Shown here piece after piece: positions 24,672-33,535 of a stretch of DNA of 34,184 nucleotides. Each line of letters starts with the position of its first letter. The stretch's first letter is position 1. The notes under the pieces were generated by a model. It had not been told where the DNA came from. It was given only the letters and a program-made list of their open reading frames with translations, and did no database searches. The translations under genes were made by a program, and so were the position numbers. Source of the stretch: Cytophagaceae bacterium. Its GTDB lineage: Bacteria > Bacteroidota > Bacteroidia > Cytophagales > JAIYAX01. The DNA lies in the NCBI GenBank assembly GCA_027488815.1, contig JAIYAX010000006.1:1-34184 (forward strand). Direction: 5' to 3'.

Positions 24672-26198
24672 ATGCGCAAAAGAATAGATCGTAACCGCCC
24701 GGCTGGGCGGGAAGGAACAAATGATCGACCTTCAAGAGGTCGTTCAAGAGATGACAGAGAAAAGCCTGCCTCATCAGAGGCAGGAGGTCTTATCATCAGG
24801 CCAAGTAACTCCAATTCAGGAGATGCCCCTAAATACCCTTCAAAAAGGGGAGGATTTGATGAAAACCAAAGAGGTGGATTTAAGCCCAGGGAAGATGGTG
24901 ACTCAAGCCAAAGAAGAACGGCCAGGTCAGGTACAGACTCCGGTCAAAGGAGTTTTGAACGGAGGGAGCGATCAGGCCCGGGGCGGTTTGGAAACCGGGA
25001 AGGCAACCCGGGGGAAAGAAGCCCAAGGTCATCTGAAAGTCGTGCTCCTTTTGGAGAGCGACGTCGCCCAGGTTCAGATTCTTCTCCATCAAGAGAACCA
25101 TCAGGAGATAGAAAGAGGCCTTTTTCAGAGCGCAAATCATTTGGTTCCGGCAGAAATGAAAGACCCTCTTTCGGGGCTGGTCGTCCTACAAGAGAGCGAC
25201 CTGATCGACCATTCAGATCAGATCGTACAGAAAATACCGAGCGGCCAGAAAGAGTAAACAGAGCCCCATGGGCCGATAAAGTTGACAGGCCTGATAGATC
25301 AAGCAGAACAGGAAGGTCAGAAAGACCTTTCAGATCTGACCGAACAGAAAGACCTGGCAGACCAGATAGAAGCGGAAAAACAGAAAGTCGTAGAGATTTT
25401 TCATTTAATGGTGGTGAAAGACCTAACTACAGACCCTTCAAACCTGCTGATAAAAAAAGACCGGGTAGAAAAACACTAACCGAAGGCCCTAAAACGATAC
25501 GTTTGAACAAGTACATCGCTGACTCGGGTGTATGCTCCAGAAGAGAGGCAGATGAACTGATCAAGCTAGGAGAAGTAAAGGTGAATGGAAAAACCATCAC
25601 AGAGATGGGATATCAGGTCAATCCATCCGATACCGTTAAATATGGCAACCGAACCCTGAGTAGGGAAAAAATGGTTTACCTTCTGATGAATAAACCTAAA
25701 GATTTTATCACAACTCTCGATGATCCTGAAGGTCGAAAGACTGTAGTAGACATCCTTGGAAATCATGTAAAAGAGCGAGTGTACCCTGTAGGCAGGCTTG
25801 ACAGAAATACAACAGGTCTTTTGTTGTTGACGAACGATGGTGAATTGGCGGATAAACTTTCACACCCTTCGAACAATATTAAAAAGATCTACCAGGTCGA
25901 GCTTGACCAGCCCATCAGCAAAGAGGATGTTCAAAAGCTAAGGGATGGTGTTGTTTTGGAGGACGGCCCTGCCTCTATCGATCATTTGGAGCTTCTTGAG
26001 CCAAACGCTCAGATCATTGGTCTTGAACTTCATAGCGGAAGGAATAGAATTGTCAGGAGATTGTTTGAGCATTTAGGCTACAAAGTGACCAAGCTTGACC
26101 GGGTGATGTATGCTGAGCTTACTAAAAAAGACCTTCCAAGAGGTGCCTGGAGGCATTTAACAGAAAAGGAAGTCATCAGGCTTAAATATTTTATATAG
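24672..26198 (+). CDS. rluB: RluB-type 23S rRNA pseudouridine synthase with long disordered N-terminus
   Basis: This family isomerises a uridine in 23S rRNA (U2605 in E. coli). The S4 RNA-binding domain starts near residue 275 (IRLNKYIADSGVCSRREADEL). The RluA/RsuA catalytic domain has the catalytic Asp377 in GRLDRNTTGLLLLTNDGE, and the conserved HSGRNRIVRRLFEHLGY is near 457. The first ~273 residues are low-complexity, dominated by R, S, D, E, P and G, with no predicted fold. E. coli RluB lacks such an N-terminal extension. The FkbM-like gene starts 6 bases after the stop. Enzyme class is sure; the exact site modified is inferred. Confidence 0.92.
   Translation: MRKRIDRNRPAGREGTNDRPSRGRSRDDREKPASSEAGGLIIRPSNSNSGDAPKYPSKRGGFDENQRGGFKPREDGDSSQRRTARSGTDSGQRSFERRERSGPGRFGNREGNPGERSPRSSESRAPFGERRRPGSDSSPSREPSGDRKRPFSERKSFGSGRNERPSFGAGRPTRERPDRPFRSDRTENTERPERVNRAPWADKVDRPDRSSRTGRSERPFRSDRTERPGRPDRSGKTESRRDFSFNGGERPNYRPFKPADKKRPGRKTLTEGPKTIRLNKYIADSGVCSRREADELIKLGEVKVNGKTITEMGYQVNPSDTVKYGNRTLSREKMVYLLMNKPKDFITTLDDPEGRKTVVDILGNHVKERVYPVGRLDRNTTGLLLLTNDGELADKLSHPSNNIKKIYQVELDQPISKEDVQKLRDGVVLEDGPASIDHLELLEPNAQIIGLELHSGRNRIVRRLFEHLGYKVTKLDRVMYAELTKKDLPRGAWRHLTEKEVIRLKYFI
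24675..25490 (+). repeat. Low-complexity Arg/Ser/Asp/Glu-rich coding tract
   Basis: This tract encodes the disordered N-terminus of the RluB-like protein. Short degenerate motifs such as RPDR, RSDRTE, RPGRP and GRSERP recur, most densely between about 25190 and 25400. The DNA has many short GGTC/GACC and AGACC/GATC repeats, which also keep other frames open for long stretches. Those other frames look like by-products. Confidence 0.75.
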
Positions 26199-26204
26199 GT
26201 TTCC

Positions 26205-27041
26205 ATGCGTCAACTGGCTAAACAACTGGCCTTTGCTTTGGGGACTGTTTCTCCATTTTATGAAGTTGCGCTTTTGTTGAGCAAAGTAAGCAACCATCCT
26301 AAAATCGAGCTCAGGCTAAAAAAAATCAGAGCCGAGCGGCGATTTTCCAGCCTCATTGGTGTGCCTTGTCCAGTCCAAAGTGGGCCGTTTAAGGGACTCA
26401 TTTATCCCTTCAAAAGTGCATTTTACAGCAGTTTCAGCCCCAAAATACTTGGATGTTATGAGGAAGAACTCCATGGGGAACTAGAAAATCTGCTTGAGCA
26501 GGATTATGACTTGGCCATCGATATAGGATCAGCTGAAGGTTACTATGCGGCAGGTATCTTATTTAAAAAAAGAGAGCTGCGTTTATTGGCTTTCGATATT
26601 GATAAGACAGCCCGATCCATGACCCGGAAAATAGCCGAAGTGAACCTATTGTCAGACCGATTGAGTATCCATGAAGGCTGTAGCCCTACTGATCTGAAGA
26701 AAATCAAGCCTAATGAAAAAGTCTTGATCATTTGTGATTGCGAAGGATTTGAGAATGAACTCTTCACGGTCGAAACCATTGCTCATTTAGCAAGCAGCAG
26801 CCTCCTGATTGAGCTGCATGATCAATATGTTCCTGGCACTACAAAAAGATTGAGCGATATCTTTAGCCTAAGTCATCGATTGGTTTTGATTGAGAGTAAA
26901 AACAGAGGCGAGAGCCACCCTTTGCTGAAACAGCTTGGTTTTAGCTACAGTGAAATGGGTTTGCTATTAAGTGAAGAGCGGGATGGTATCATGGGTAGTA
27001 AGCCAATGAATTGGCTGATCGCTACGCCAAAATCAAAATGA
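26205..27041 (+). CDS. FkbM-like SAM-dependent methyltransferase
   Basis: This 278-residue protein has a SAM-binding motif DIGSAEG at 106-112, an acidic second motif (AFDIDK, ~129-134) and DCEGFENELF at 178-187. The last is the equivalent of the DVEG-x-E motif of FkbM-type methyltransferases. These often methylate sugars or other hydroxyls on surface glycans and natural products. The N-terminal ~100 residues are not typical of the SAM core. The stop overlaps the flippase start as ATGA, linking it to polysaccharide synthesis. It starts 6 bases after the rluB-like stop. Exact substrate unknown. Confidence 0.78.
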   Translation: MRQLAKQLAFALGTVSPFYEVALLLSKVSNHPKIELRLKKIRAERRFSSLIGVPCPVQSGPFKGLIYPFKSAFYSSFSPKILGCYEEELHGELENLLEQDYDLAIDIGSAEGYYAAGILFKKRELRLLAFDIDKTARSMTRKIAEVNLLSDRLSIHEGCSPTDLKKIKPNEKVLIICDCEGFENELFTVETIAHLASSSLLIELHDQYVPGTTKRLSDIFSLSHRLVLIESKNRGESHPLLKQLGFSYSEMGLLLSEERDGIMGSKPMNWLIATPKSK

Positions 27042-28294
27042 GAGAGCTTTTTAAAGGATCTTTCTTTTCACTGCTTTTTAAAGGCCTGGGGGCTTTATCT
27101 TTTTTCTTTTTACATGCTTATATCGCAAGAACCTACGGGTTAGAGGAGTTTGGAGCCTTCAACATGGTGCTTGTGTTATTGGTGATTGGTTCCACTTTTG
27201 GCAAACTAGGAATTGATATGTATCTGGTAAGAAAGCTGCCTGAATATGCTTCTGAACCGGAGAAAGCGGGTGCCTTTATTTTAAAAGCGGTGCGGATTGT
27301 GGTTGTGGCTTCAATTGCCATGAGTGTTTTAATGGGCTTATGTCTTCATTTTTTGGGGGAACTGTTGTTTGATTCTTATAATAAACCTCTTGTGCTGGCC
27401 TTATTACCCTTTAGTCTGCTGGTTTATTCATTGTATGAAATCACTTTTTCAATTTTCTGGGGCTATCATAAAATAAACTCCTATAATTTTTTCAAACTCT
27501 TTAGTAGTCAGTTTTTTACATTCTGTCTGATCATCGGGGCAGGCTATGCCGGTTTAAAAACAGAACCTATACTCATTTACTATGCTGTTTTGCTAGTCTG
27601 CCTGATCGTTGCATTGGTATATGGCTTTGGGTTGGTTAAAAAAGAGAAGATCAAATGGTTTGCAATTCAATACGAAATGCCCATCATCAAAAAGGCATTT
27701 CCTATGATGATCTCAACCATGATGCTCATCTTCACTCTTTCGATTGACAGGATGATGCTTAGCTATTACTGGGACTTAAAAACGGTGGGCATATTCTCGG
27801 CCATCTCGAAAATTACGTTCGTGATGACCTTCTTTCCGAGTATCATCAGCAGTTACATAATGCCTAAAGTGGCTTTGGCCTTTACAGAGAAAGACACAAG
27901 TGCTATTAAAGGCTTGTATAAGAAAAGCCTTAAAGCCATTCTGCTCAGTACCCTTCCTTTTCTACTTGTCTTTGCGTTCTTTCCCCAACCGTTTCTTCAG
28001 CTTTTCAATAAGGAGATCACTGGTCCTGAACACATTACAGCTTTTTACATTTTCCTTGGTGCCTATTTTGTCTCAGGTAGCCTTATTGGGCCTCTTGATG
28101 TATTCCTTAACATGACTGATAACCAAAAAGTGGGTCAGGTCACGATCATGCTAAGCACCTTGCTAAACTTGATTCTTAACTGGTTGCTGATACCTGATAT
28201 GGGTATTAGTGGTGCAGGGATTGCTACACTTATCAGTTTTAGTGCCTGGCAATCAAGCAACTATGTTATTCTAAAAAGAAAAGGAATTATTTAG
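27038..28294 (+). CDS. Wzx-like polysaccharide flippase (MOP superfamily)
   Basis: This is a 418-residue polytopic protein with about 12 or more membrane segments. The N-terminus has GLGALSFFFLHAYIARTYGL followed by EFGAFN, then KLGIDMYLVRKLPE, the usual start of polysaccharide-synthesis flippases. Such proteins move lipid-linked oligosaccharide across the inner membrane. I choose the ATG at 27038, because it forms an ATGA overlap with the upstream methyltransferase stop and starts directly at MRELFKG. An upstream in-frame ATG at 27011 would add nine residues that look like out-of-frame sequence. Its 3' end overlaps the convergent Wzz-like gene by 8 bases. Confidence 0.88.
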   Translation: MRELFKGSFFSLLFKGLGALSFFFLHAYIARTYGLEEFGAFNMVLVLLVIGSTFGKLGIDMYLVRKLPEYASEPEKAGAFILKAVRIVVVASIAMSVLMGLCLHFLGELLFDSYNKPLVLALLPFSLLVYSLYEITFSIFWGYHKINSYNFFKLFSSQFFTFCLIIGAGYAGLKTEPILIYYAVLLVCLIVALVYGFGLVKKEKIKWFAIQYEMPIIKKAFPMMISTMMLIFTLSIDRMMLSYYWDLKTVGIFSAISKITFVMTFFPSIISSYIMPKVALAFTEKDTSAIKGLYKKSLKAILLSTLPFLLVFAFFPQPFLQLFNKEITGPEHITAFYIFLGAYFVSGSLIGPLDVFLNMTDNQKVGQVTIMLSTLLNLILNWLLIPDMGISGAGIATLISFSAWQSSNYVILKRKGII

Positions 28295-29126
28295 TTTTCA
28301 ACTTCAGAAGCGCTTTAGCCAGCTCTGCAAACAAGACCAAAAGCACAAAAGATATTCCGAAGATGCTTGTAGAAAGCACGATGTACTTAAACTGATTGGG
28401 GCTAAACTTTTGATAAGAAGGTACAAATGACTGAATGACCTGGAAGTCCTCTGCGACAGCAAGTTCAGTTTCTAGTTTGCTCCTTTTCATTCGCAGTTCA
28501 AATGACTTAACATTGATGTCTGACAAGGTACCTGGATTCTCCAAAATCAACTGCCCGGGCTTTTGTGTTGAAAGCAATCGTTTAAAGTTAGTTGCCAGAG
28601 AATCGACATCTTTTGCAGAGTTTTCAGTGATCACGATATTCTCTATGAGCGACTTTTTGTAGCTGTCGATCCTACTCTTAATGTAAGGCATTTGGTTCAT
28701 GTAGGCCACAATTCCTTTTTCCAGGTCAGGCAGAACTGCATGGTCAGATACTACAGCTTCGAGAGAAAAGAAACAGCGGTAATCTCTCATTTTCAACAAT
28801 TCTTCACTCATGTTCTCCATAATGATATTCGCCTCCAGCTTCTTGACCATGTCAATTTGCTTCTTTGAAAGGCCAAGACCACCTTGCAAAAAGTCATAAT
28901 TGCGCTCTTCAATGGCCTTCTTCAATGTGCCAAAAGTGGCTAGTGCCTGTTCATTAGAAAGTGTTCTGGAGATTGCATAAAGCTCTGATTTATAGGTAAT
29001 CACCGCACTATTGTACCGGTAAAATGAATACCCGAAAACCACTACAGCAAGACCAACAAACAGAATAAAGTAGGATTGTATCTTTTTAAAGATACCCTTC
29101 AGAAGCTCAAAATAAGAATACTGCAT
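28287..29126 (-). CDS. Wzz-like two-span membrane protein
   Basis: This 279-residue protein has one hydrophobic segment near residues 18-38 (YFILFVGLAVVVFGYSFY), a ~200-residue helical, charged periplasmic part, and a second segment near 247-268 (IVLSTSIFGISFVLLVLFAEL). This is the topology of Wzz polysaccharide chain-length regulators. It is shorter than many Wzz proteins, and I see no clear proline-rich motif before the second segment, so family membership is by topology and location. It is the only minus-strand gene inside an otherwise plus-strand glycan locus, and its stop overlaps the flippase stop by 8 bases. Confidence 0.6.
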   Translation of the reverse strand: MQYSYFELLKGIFKKIQSYFILFVGLAVVVFGYSFYRYNSAVITYKSELYAISRTLSNEQALATFGTLKKAIEERNYDFLQGGLGLSKKQIDMVKKLEANIIMENMSEELLKMRDYRCFFSLEAVVSDHAVLPDLEKGIVAYMNQMPYIKSRIDSYKKSLIENIVITENSAKDVDSLATNFKRLLSTQKPGQLILENPGTLSDINVKSFELRMKRSKLETELAVAEDFQVIQSFVPSYQKFSPNQFKYIVLSTSIFGISFVLLVLFAELAKALLKLKTK

Positions 29127-29302
29127 GTAAAGTTAAATAGAGCGTAAAACTAGAAATAATTCTTAATTTTCGAATCAGACGGGGAATGAAGAAACTTTTT
29201 TTAAATATCTGTTTTTCATATCATTACGCTTTTTAGACGATAATTTACACCCCTGAAATGTATCTCACACCGGATAAGGCAATTGTAATCATCAAAGAGT
29301 AG
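29127..29302. other. Divergent intergenic gap in the glycan locus
   Basis: These 176 bases lie between the divergent Wzz-like and polymerase-like genes and should hold two promoters. I see AT-rich sequence and only imperfect -7 boxes. One is TAATTTAC near 29240 on the plus strand and the other is TAGTTTTA on the minus strand near 29144. There is no open frame of note and no strong hairpin. Confidence 0.5.
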
Positions 29303-30505
29303 ATGGGTTCTGACAATAAAAAGGGATCAGGTTATTACCTTAAACTTATTGCCATTTTCGTTTTGGTCGCCGGATATACCTCTGATGGAATTTACAAGTA
29401 CATTACCTCTTACCAAATATCAGAGTTCCGTATTTCCATCATTGTTAGAGGCTTAAGTATGCTGCTATTTTTCACCTACTTACTATTTAATTATAAAAAG
29501 ATTCGGGTTGAATTTTTACTTCTTCTGCTCTTTCTGGCTTGTACAACTCTTATCGGCCATTACTACTATTTTGAAATTACCAAAGAGCAATATGACTACA
29601 AAGAGAGCATCAATTTGTTTTTTAAATACATATTTACATTTGTCATATTCTACGCATTTGTTGATATAGAAAAGAAATACTTTCAGAAAATACTCACAGT
29701 ATATGAATGGGTATTGATAATCAACTGTCTTCTTGCGATTACTGGTCTTTTGCTAAACATTGAGTTTCTAAAATCTTACGTATGGCAGTGGTATCGCTTT
29801 GGCTATAATGGTCTGATCTACGCACAAAATGAATCTACCCAGTTTTATTTCATTGCCCTTATTTATACTACCCAATTGGCTTTTATACAAAAAAAGAAGC
29901 TATGGCTTTTTGCTTTAGTGGTTGTTGCATCTTTACTGAGTGGCACAAAAGCACTCCTTATCATTGATGTTGCCCTACTTGGTTTTATTGCTTTTTACTT
30001 TGGGTCTGTCAGACAAAAATTGGCCTTGTTTAGTTTTCTGATTATCATTATATCAGCAATTTCCATCATACTTTACACTGACAGTTTTAGGAACTACACG
30101 GATATATTTATCAGAATATATGAGGAGCATGGTTTACTCACTATGCTTTTGTCGCATAGAGATCTTCTTTTCCAATATCGTTTTCCATTAGTTACAGGCC
30201 AATGGGAGACAGTAAACTACTTTTTTGGTGGACATGACATCACCAGAAACTTAATTGAGCTCGATTATGTAGATCTATTTCTCTTTTTCGGAAGTATAGG
30301 GACAATCGCTTTTGTATGGATTCAATGCTATACTATATTCTCCGGATTTGGTAAAACAGCTTTGTACACTTTTTTTGTGCTAACTTATATTTCTATATCT
30401 TTTCTGGCAGGGCATTTTCTTGCGAGTGCGGTCAATAGTCTTTATCTGGTACTTCTAGTATATCACCTACACTTCCAACTTGATGCTGAAAAATCAATCG
30501 TTTAA
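29303..30505 (+). CDS. Polytopic membrane protein, probable Wzy-like polysaccharide polymerase
   Basis: This 400-residue protein has about ten hydrophobic segments and a larger hydrophilic loop with many aromatic residues (GYNGLIYAQNESTQFYF near 165-190 and DIFIRIYEEHGLL near 265). Its length, topology and location between a flippase and a ligase-like protein fit an O-antigen or exopolysaccharide polymerase. Sequence conservation in such proteins is low, so no catalytic residue can be named. Coding DNA here is visibly more AT-rich than the left part of the window. Its 3' end overlaps the next gene by about 23 bases. Confidence 0.65.
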   Translation: MGSDNKKGSGYYLKLIAIFVLVAGYTSDGIYKYITSYQISEFRISIIVRGLSMLLFFTYLLFNYKKIRVEFLLLLLFLACTTLIGHYYYFEITKEQYDYKESINLFFKYIFTFVIFYAFVDIEKKYFQKILTVYEWVLIINCLLAITGLLLNIEFLKSYVWQWYRFGYNGLIYAQNESTQFYFIALIYTTQLAFIQKKKLWLFALVVVASLLSGTKALLIIDVALLGFIAFYFGSVRQKLALFSFLIIIISAISIILYTDSFRNYTDIFIRIYEEHGLLTMLLSHRDLLFQYRFPLVTGQWETVNYFFGGHDITRNLIELDYVDLFLFFGSIGTIAFVWIQCYTIFSGFGKTALYTFFVLTYISISFLAGHFLASAVNSLYLVLLVYHLHFQLDAEKSIV

Positions 30506-31721
30506 CGACCTGTTTTTTATAGCATCTGTTTACACTTTTGTTGTTACTCTGCCTATTTCTTTATTAGCCAACAATATTGCTACTATAGCATTGGTCTTAA
30601 GTCATATCATCTATCGGGTAAAGACTAAAACTCACCTCAATAAATTCGATATTCTCTTTTTCATACCAATAGCTGGTTATGTACTTGAAATAGTCGGATT
30701 GTTGTATACGAAAAACCTTTCTGATGGCTATTTTGAGCTGGAAAAAAAGTTAGTTCTTCTGCTTTTTCCCCTAATTGCCTTGTATGACAATAGGTTTAAG
30801 AGCAAACTTAATATGTCCACAGTAATGGATGTTTTTAGTCTCACCATACTGTTCGTTTGCATTTATTGTCAATCTGTAGCTATAATTGATATACTCCAGA
30901 AAGATTTGCCTGCAAAAGAGTTTCTTGACTACGAATATTCCGGCCATGAATTGTTCAAGCCCTTATCATTACATGCCACCTATGTTGGAATCTACCTATT
31001 ACTTGTTCTTCATCATCTTTATAAAAGACTGCTAAGTGGAAGCAAGTTCTATGTAAAACTGCTTTTTGCATTCACCTTACTATATACCATATTCTGCATA
31101 TTCCACACTAGTTCAAGAGTAGCATTCATTGGATTGCTGGTGCTTATGGGAATAGTTTTTTACCAAAACTTGAAACAATTTTCATTGATGGTAAGGATCG
31201 TGATTCCTATCCTTCTATTAAGTGTTTTTACTGCTCTAGCATATTACTATCTGCCCTATCTGGCGTATAAATTTCTGTGGATCAAAGAGCTGATTGTTTT
31301 ACCAAAAGCTGACGATGTCAACAAGCTCGAATACCTACGTAACGAAAGGGTCTACTTGTGGCCAACAGCTATGGAACTGATCGCTCAAAAACCTATTCTG
31401 GGATATGGACCCGGTGATGTGTTTGACGATCTGGTCAACATATATAAGGCAAAAGGCTATACCGTTTGGGCTGAGGGTCGATACAATGTTCATTCTCAAT
31501 ATTTACATACCTGGCTTTCCACAGGTATACTAGGTTTAGGCTTACTCCTTGCCATGATTGTAACAGGAATAGTCAGAGGTATTCAAAAATCGTCTTACTT
31601 GTTTGTACTGTCAATTCTCACTGCACTGGTATGTGTGACTGAGGTATTCTTTGGCCTACATCAGGGCATTGCTTTTTTTGGCTTCTTTTATGTTCTCTTT
31701 GTAAAAAATGCCACTATCTAA
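30483..31721 (+). CDS. O-antigen ligase/polymerase-like membrane protein (Wzy_C type)
   Basis: This is a 412-residue protein with about ten to twelve membrane segments. Near residue 305 it has LGYGPGDVF, and RYNVHSQYLHTWLSTGILGLG surrounds His337. The H-x-x-Y-L-x-x-x-x-x-x-G pattern is the signature of the WaaL/Wzy C-terminal domain that joins or polymerises lipid-linked glycans. I use the ATG at 30483; a TTG one codon earlier is also in frame. The gene overlaps the preceding membrane protein by 23 bases and the following glycosyltransferase by 14 bases, so translation is tightly coupled. Confidence 0.8.
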   Translation: MLKNQSFNDLFFIASVYTFVVTLPISLLANNIATIALVLSHIIYRVKTKTHLNKFDILFFIPIAGYVLEIVGLLYTKNLSDGYFELEKKLVLLLFPLIALYDNRFKSKLNMSTVMDVFSLTILFVCIYCQSVAIIDILQKDLPAKEFLDYEYSGHELFKPLSLHATYVGIYLLLVLHHLYKRLLSGSKFYVKLLFAFTLLYTIFCIFHTSSRVAFIGLLVLMGIVFYQNLKQFSLMVRIVIPILLLSVFTALAYYYLPYLAYKFLWIKELIVLPKADDVNKLEYLRNERVYLWPTAMELIAQKPILGYGPGDVFDDLVNIYKAKGYTVWAEGRYNVHSQYLHTWLSTGILGLGLLLAMIVTGIVRGIQKSSYLFVLSILTALVCVTEVFFGLHQGIAFFGFFYVLFVKNATI

Positions 31722-32814
31722 AATCCTTGTTGTTTCTAATATGTTTCCTTCCGAAGGGCACAAAAGCTTCGGAATATTCGTGCAGAAATTTGTTTTCCAA
31801 ATGGGGCATCATGGCATAGCTTGTGATTTAGTCGTGATCAAGGGACGTGGCAGATCTGCTCCGGAAAAGATTGCTAAGTATCTTGTATTTTACTTTAGAT
31901 TGTGCATTTATTTACTGTTTAAAGAATATGAGCTTGTTTACATCCACTATGTCGCACACGTAGCGCCACTTTTATTGGTCTTAAAGCTATTTCGAAAGCC
32001 TTTTTTTGTTTGCAATTTTCATGGAGGAGACCTGATACCTGATACCAAAAATGAAGAATTGCTTCTTCCGTTTTCGCTGCAGTTGGCCAGAAAGTCCCAA
32101 CTTTGTGTAGTGCCTTCGCATTATTACAAAAGAGTTCTAGCCGAGAGGATGAAGACTGACAAACCTGAAATTCTGGTCTCAGCCTCTTCAGGTGTGAATT
32201 CTGCCCTTTTTCTTCCATTGGAGAAGAAACATCAGGAGCCAAACATTGTTACCTTAGGTTATGTATCAAGAATAGACAAAGAAAAAGGTTGGGATACATT
32301 TATTTTGGCCATACAGAAGCTAAAAAAAAGGGATACAGGGTACACTATCAAGGGGCTGATGGTAGGCACAGGCGCAGAATTACCTCAACTAAGATCATTG
32401 ATTGAGGATTGTAATTTGGCCAATGACATTCAATTGGTAGGAGAGGTGCCTAATCATGAGCTTCCTGCTTATTTTGCACAAATGGATGTTTTTATTTTCC
32501 CGACTCGCCGCTCATCTGAAAGCCTTGGCTTGGTAGGCCTTGAGGCAATGGCTTGTGGCGTGCCTGTGATCGCCTCAGAAATTGGGGGGATTACAGACTA
32601 CGTAAAGCATGAGTACACAGGACTCCTCGTTGACCCTGGCAACGAAGAGGATTTAGTGGAAAAAATCATCCTTTGGAAAAGTTTTCCGGAAGGTCAAAAA
32701 CAACAAATCATCCGGGCCGGCATAGAAATGTCGCATTCTTTTGACATGAAAGTGGTCTCAAAAGCATTGATTGACCAGTTAAACCAGCGATTCGATGCTT
32801 ACCAAAGGAGATGA
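31708..32814 (+). CDS. GT4-type glycosyltransferase (GT-B fold)
   Basis: This 368-residue protein starts with KILVVSNMFPSEGHKSFGIFV, typical of the GT4 N-terminal domain, and contains NFHGGDL. The C-terminal domain has the E-x7-E motif with Glu271 and Glu279 (ESLGLVGLEAMACGVPVIAS), then IGGITDYV and TGLLVDPGNEEDL. It probably transfers a sugar from a nucleotide-sugar to a lipid-linked acceptor on the cytoplasmic side. The start overlaps the ligase-like gene by 14 bases and the end overlaps the next methyltransferase by 20 bases. Donor and acceptor cannot be told. Confidence 0.9.
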   Translation: MPLSKILVVSNMFPSEGHKSFGIFVQKFVFQMGHHGIACDLVVIKGRGRSAPEKIAKYLVFYFRLCIYLLFKEYELVYIHYVAHVAPLLLVLKLFRKPFFVCNFHGGDLIPDTKNEELLLPFSLQLARKSQLCVVPSHYYKRVLAERMKTDKPEILVSASSGVNSALFLPLEKKHQEPNIVTLGYVSRIDKEKGWDTFILAIQKLKKRDTGYTIKGLMVGTGAELPQLRSLIEDCNLANDIQLVGEVPNHELPAYFAQMDVFIFPTRRSSESLGLVGLEAMACGVPVIASEIGGITDYVKHEYTGLLVDPGNEEDLVEKIILWKSFPEGQKQQIIRAGIEMSHSFDMKVVSKALIDQLNQRFDAYQRR

Positions 32815-33535
32815 AATAGCCTACTATAAGCAAAGTAGCGGAGAAAGTGAGAAGCATTTTCATCGTCTAGGCAATCCTGATTTCAAGGGTTTAACCGTGC
32901 TAGACCTTGGCTGTGGACAGGGAAGTCTCTGTGTTGAATTAGCCAAAAAAGAGGCAGCAAAAGTGTATGGTGTTGACATTGATCAGGAGCGTATTGCGTT
33001 TGCAGAAAAACAGCTGGAATCCAACTTTCATACGTACTCAGATATTATCAGCTATCACACTGGCCAGCTTGAAGACCTTGATATTCCAGAAGTTGATGTC
33101 ATTATTTCTAAAGACACCTTTGAACACATCATTGGATTGGAACAATTAATGCCAGTTCTTATCCGTAAGCTGAAGCCTGGGGGTAGGCTTATGGTTGGTT
33201 TTGCTCCATTTTATCATAGTGCCTTTGGTGATCACAAACGAACTGAGGCTGTTCTCCCATGGGCACATTTGATCATCCCGGAGCCAATCTTAATTAACAG
33301 ACTAAACAGAAAGTATCATCAGGACCTAAAATCCATTGCTGATCTCGGCCTTAATAAACTAAGCATCACGGAGCTTGAACACTTGCTGCTTAAATCTAGG
33401 TTACACGTTGAGCTTTTTATAACCAACCGAAGTGAGAATCCTGTGCTTGGCTTATATAGACTGCTCTCCTTCATCCCTTTTATGAGAAAGTACTTTACTC
33501 ACAACTGCTACTTTATCCTGAGAAAAAGTGCTTAA
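32795..33535 (+). CDS. Class I SAM-dependent methyltransferase
   Basis: This 246-residue protein has SAM motif I VLDLGCGQG at 35-43 and acidic motif II GVDID at ~59-63. A DVIISKDTFEHI segment near 106-117 is typical of Methyltransf_11/25-type enzymes. The C-terminal part has helices and a final hydrophobic, aromatic stretch (LSFIPFMRKYF). It is placed between glycosyltransferase genes with overlaps on both sides, so it probably methylates a sugar or lipid-linked intermediate, but this is inference. The GTG start of the last gene overlaps its end by 8 bases. Confidence 0.83.
   Translation: MLTKGDEIAYYKQSSGESEKHFHRLGNPDFKGLTVLDLGCGQGSLCVELAKKEAAKVYGVDIDQERIAFAEKQLESNFHTYSDIISYHTGQLEDLDIPEVDVIISKDTFEHIIGLEQLMPVLIRKLKPGGRLMVGFAPFYHSAFGDHKRTEAVLPWAHLIIPEPILINRLNRKYHQDLKSIADLGLNKLSITELEHLLLKSRLHVELFITNRSENPVLGLYRLLSFIPFMRKYFTHNCYFILRKSA

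Noticed and set aside
24721-25257. 178-residue alternative frame inside the rluB-like gene
   Set aside because: It stays open because the repeat DNA avoids stops. It has no signal, domain or homologous feel, and overlaps the real frame completely.
27011-27037. Upstream ATG extending the flippase by nine residues
   Set aside because: The added residues derive from the upstream methyltransferase's coding region, and the ATG at 27038 gives a normal ATGA overlap.
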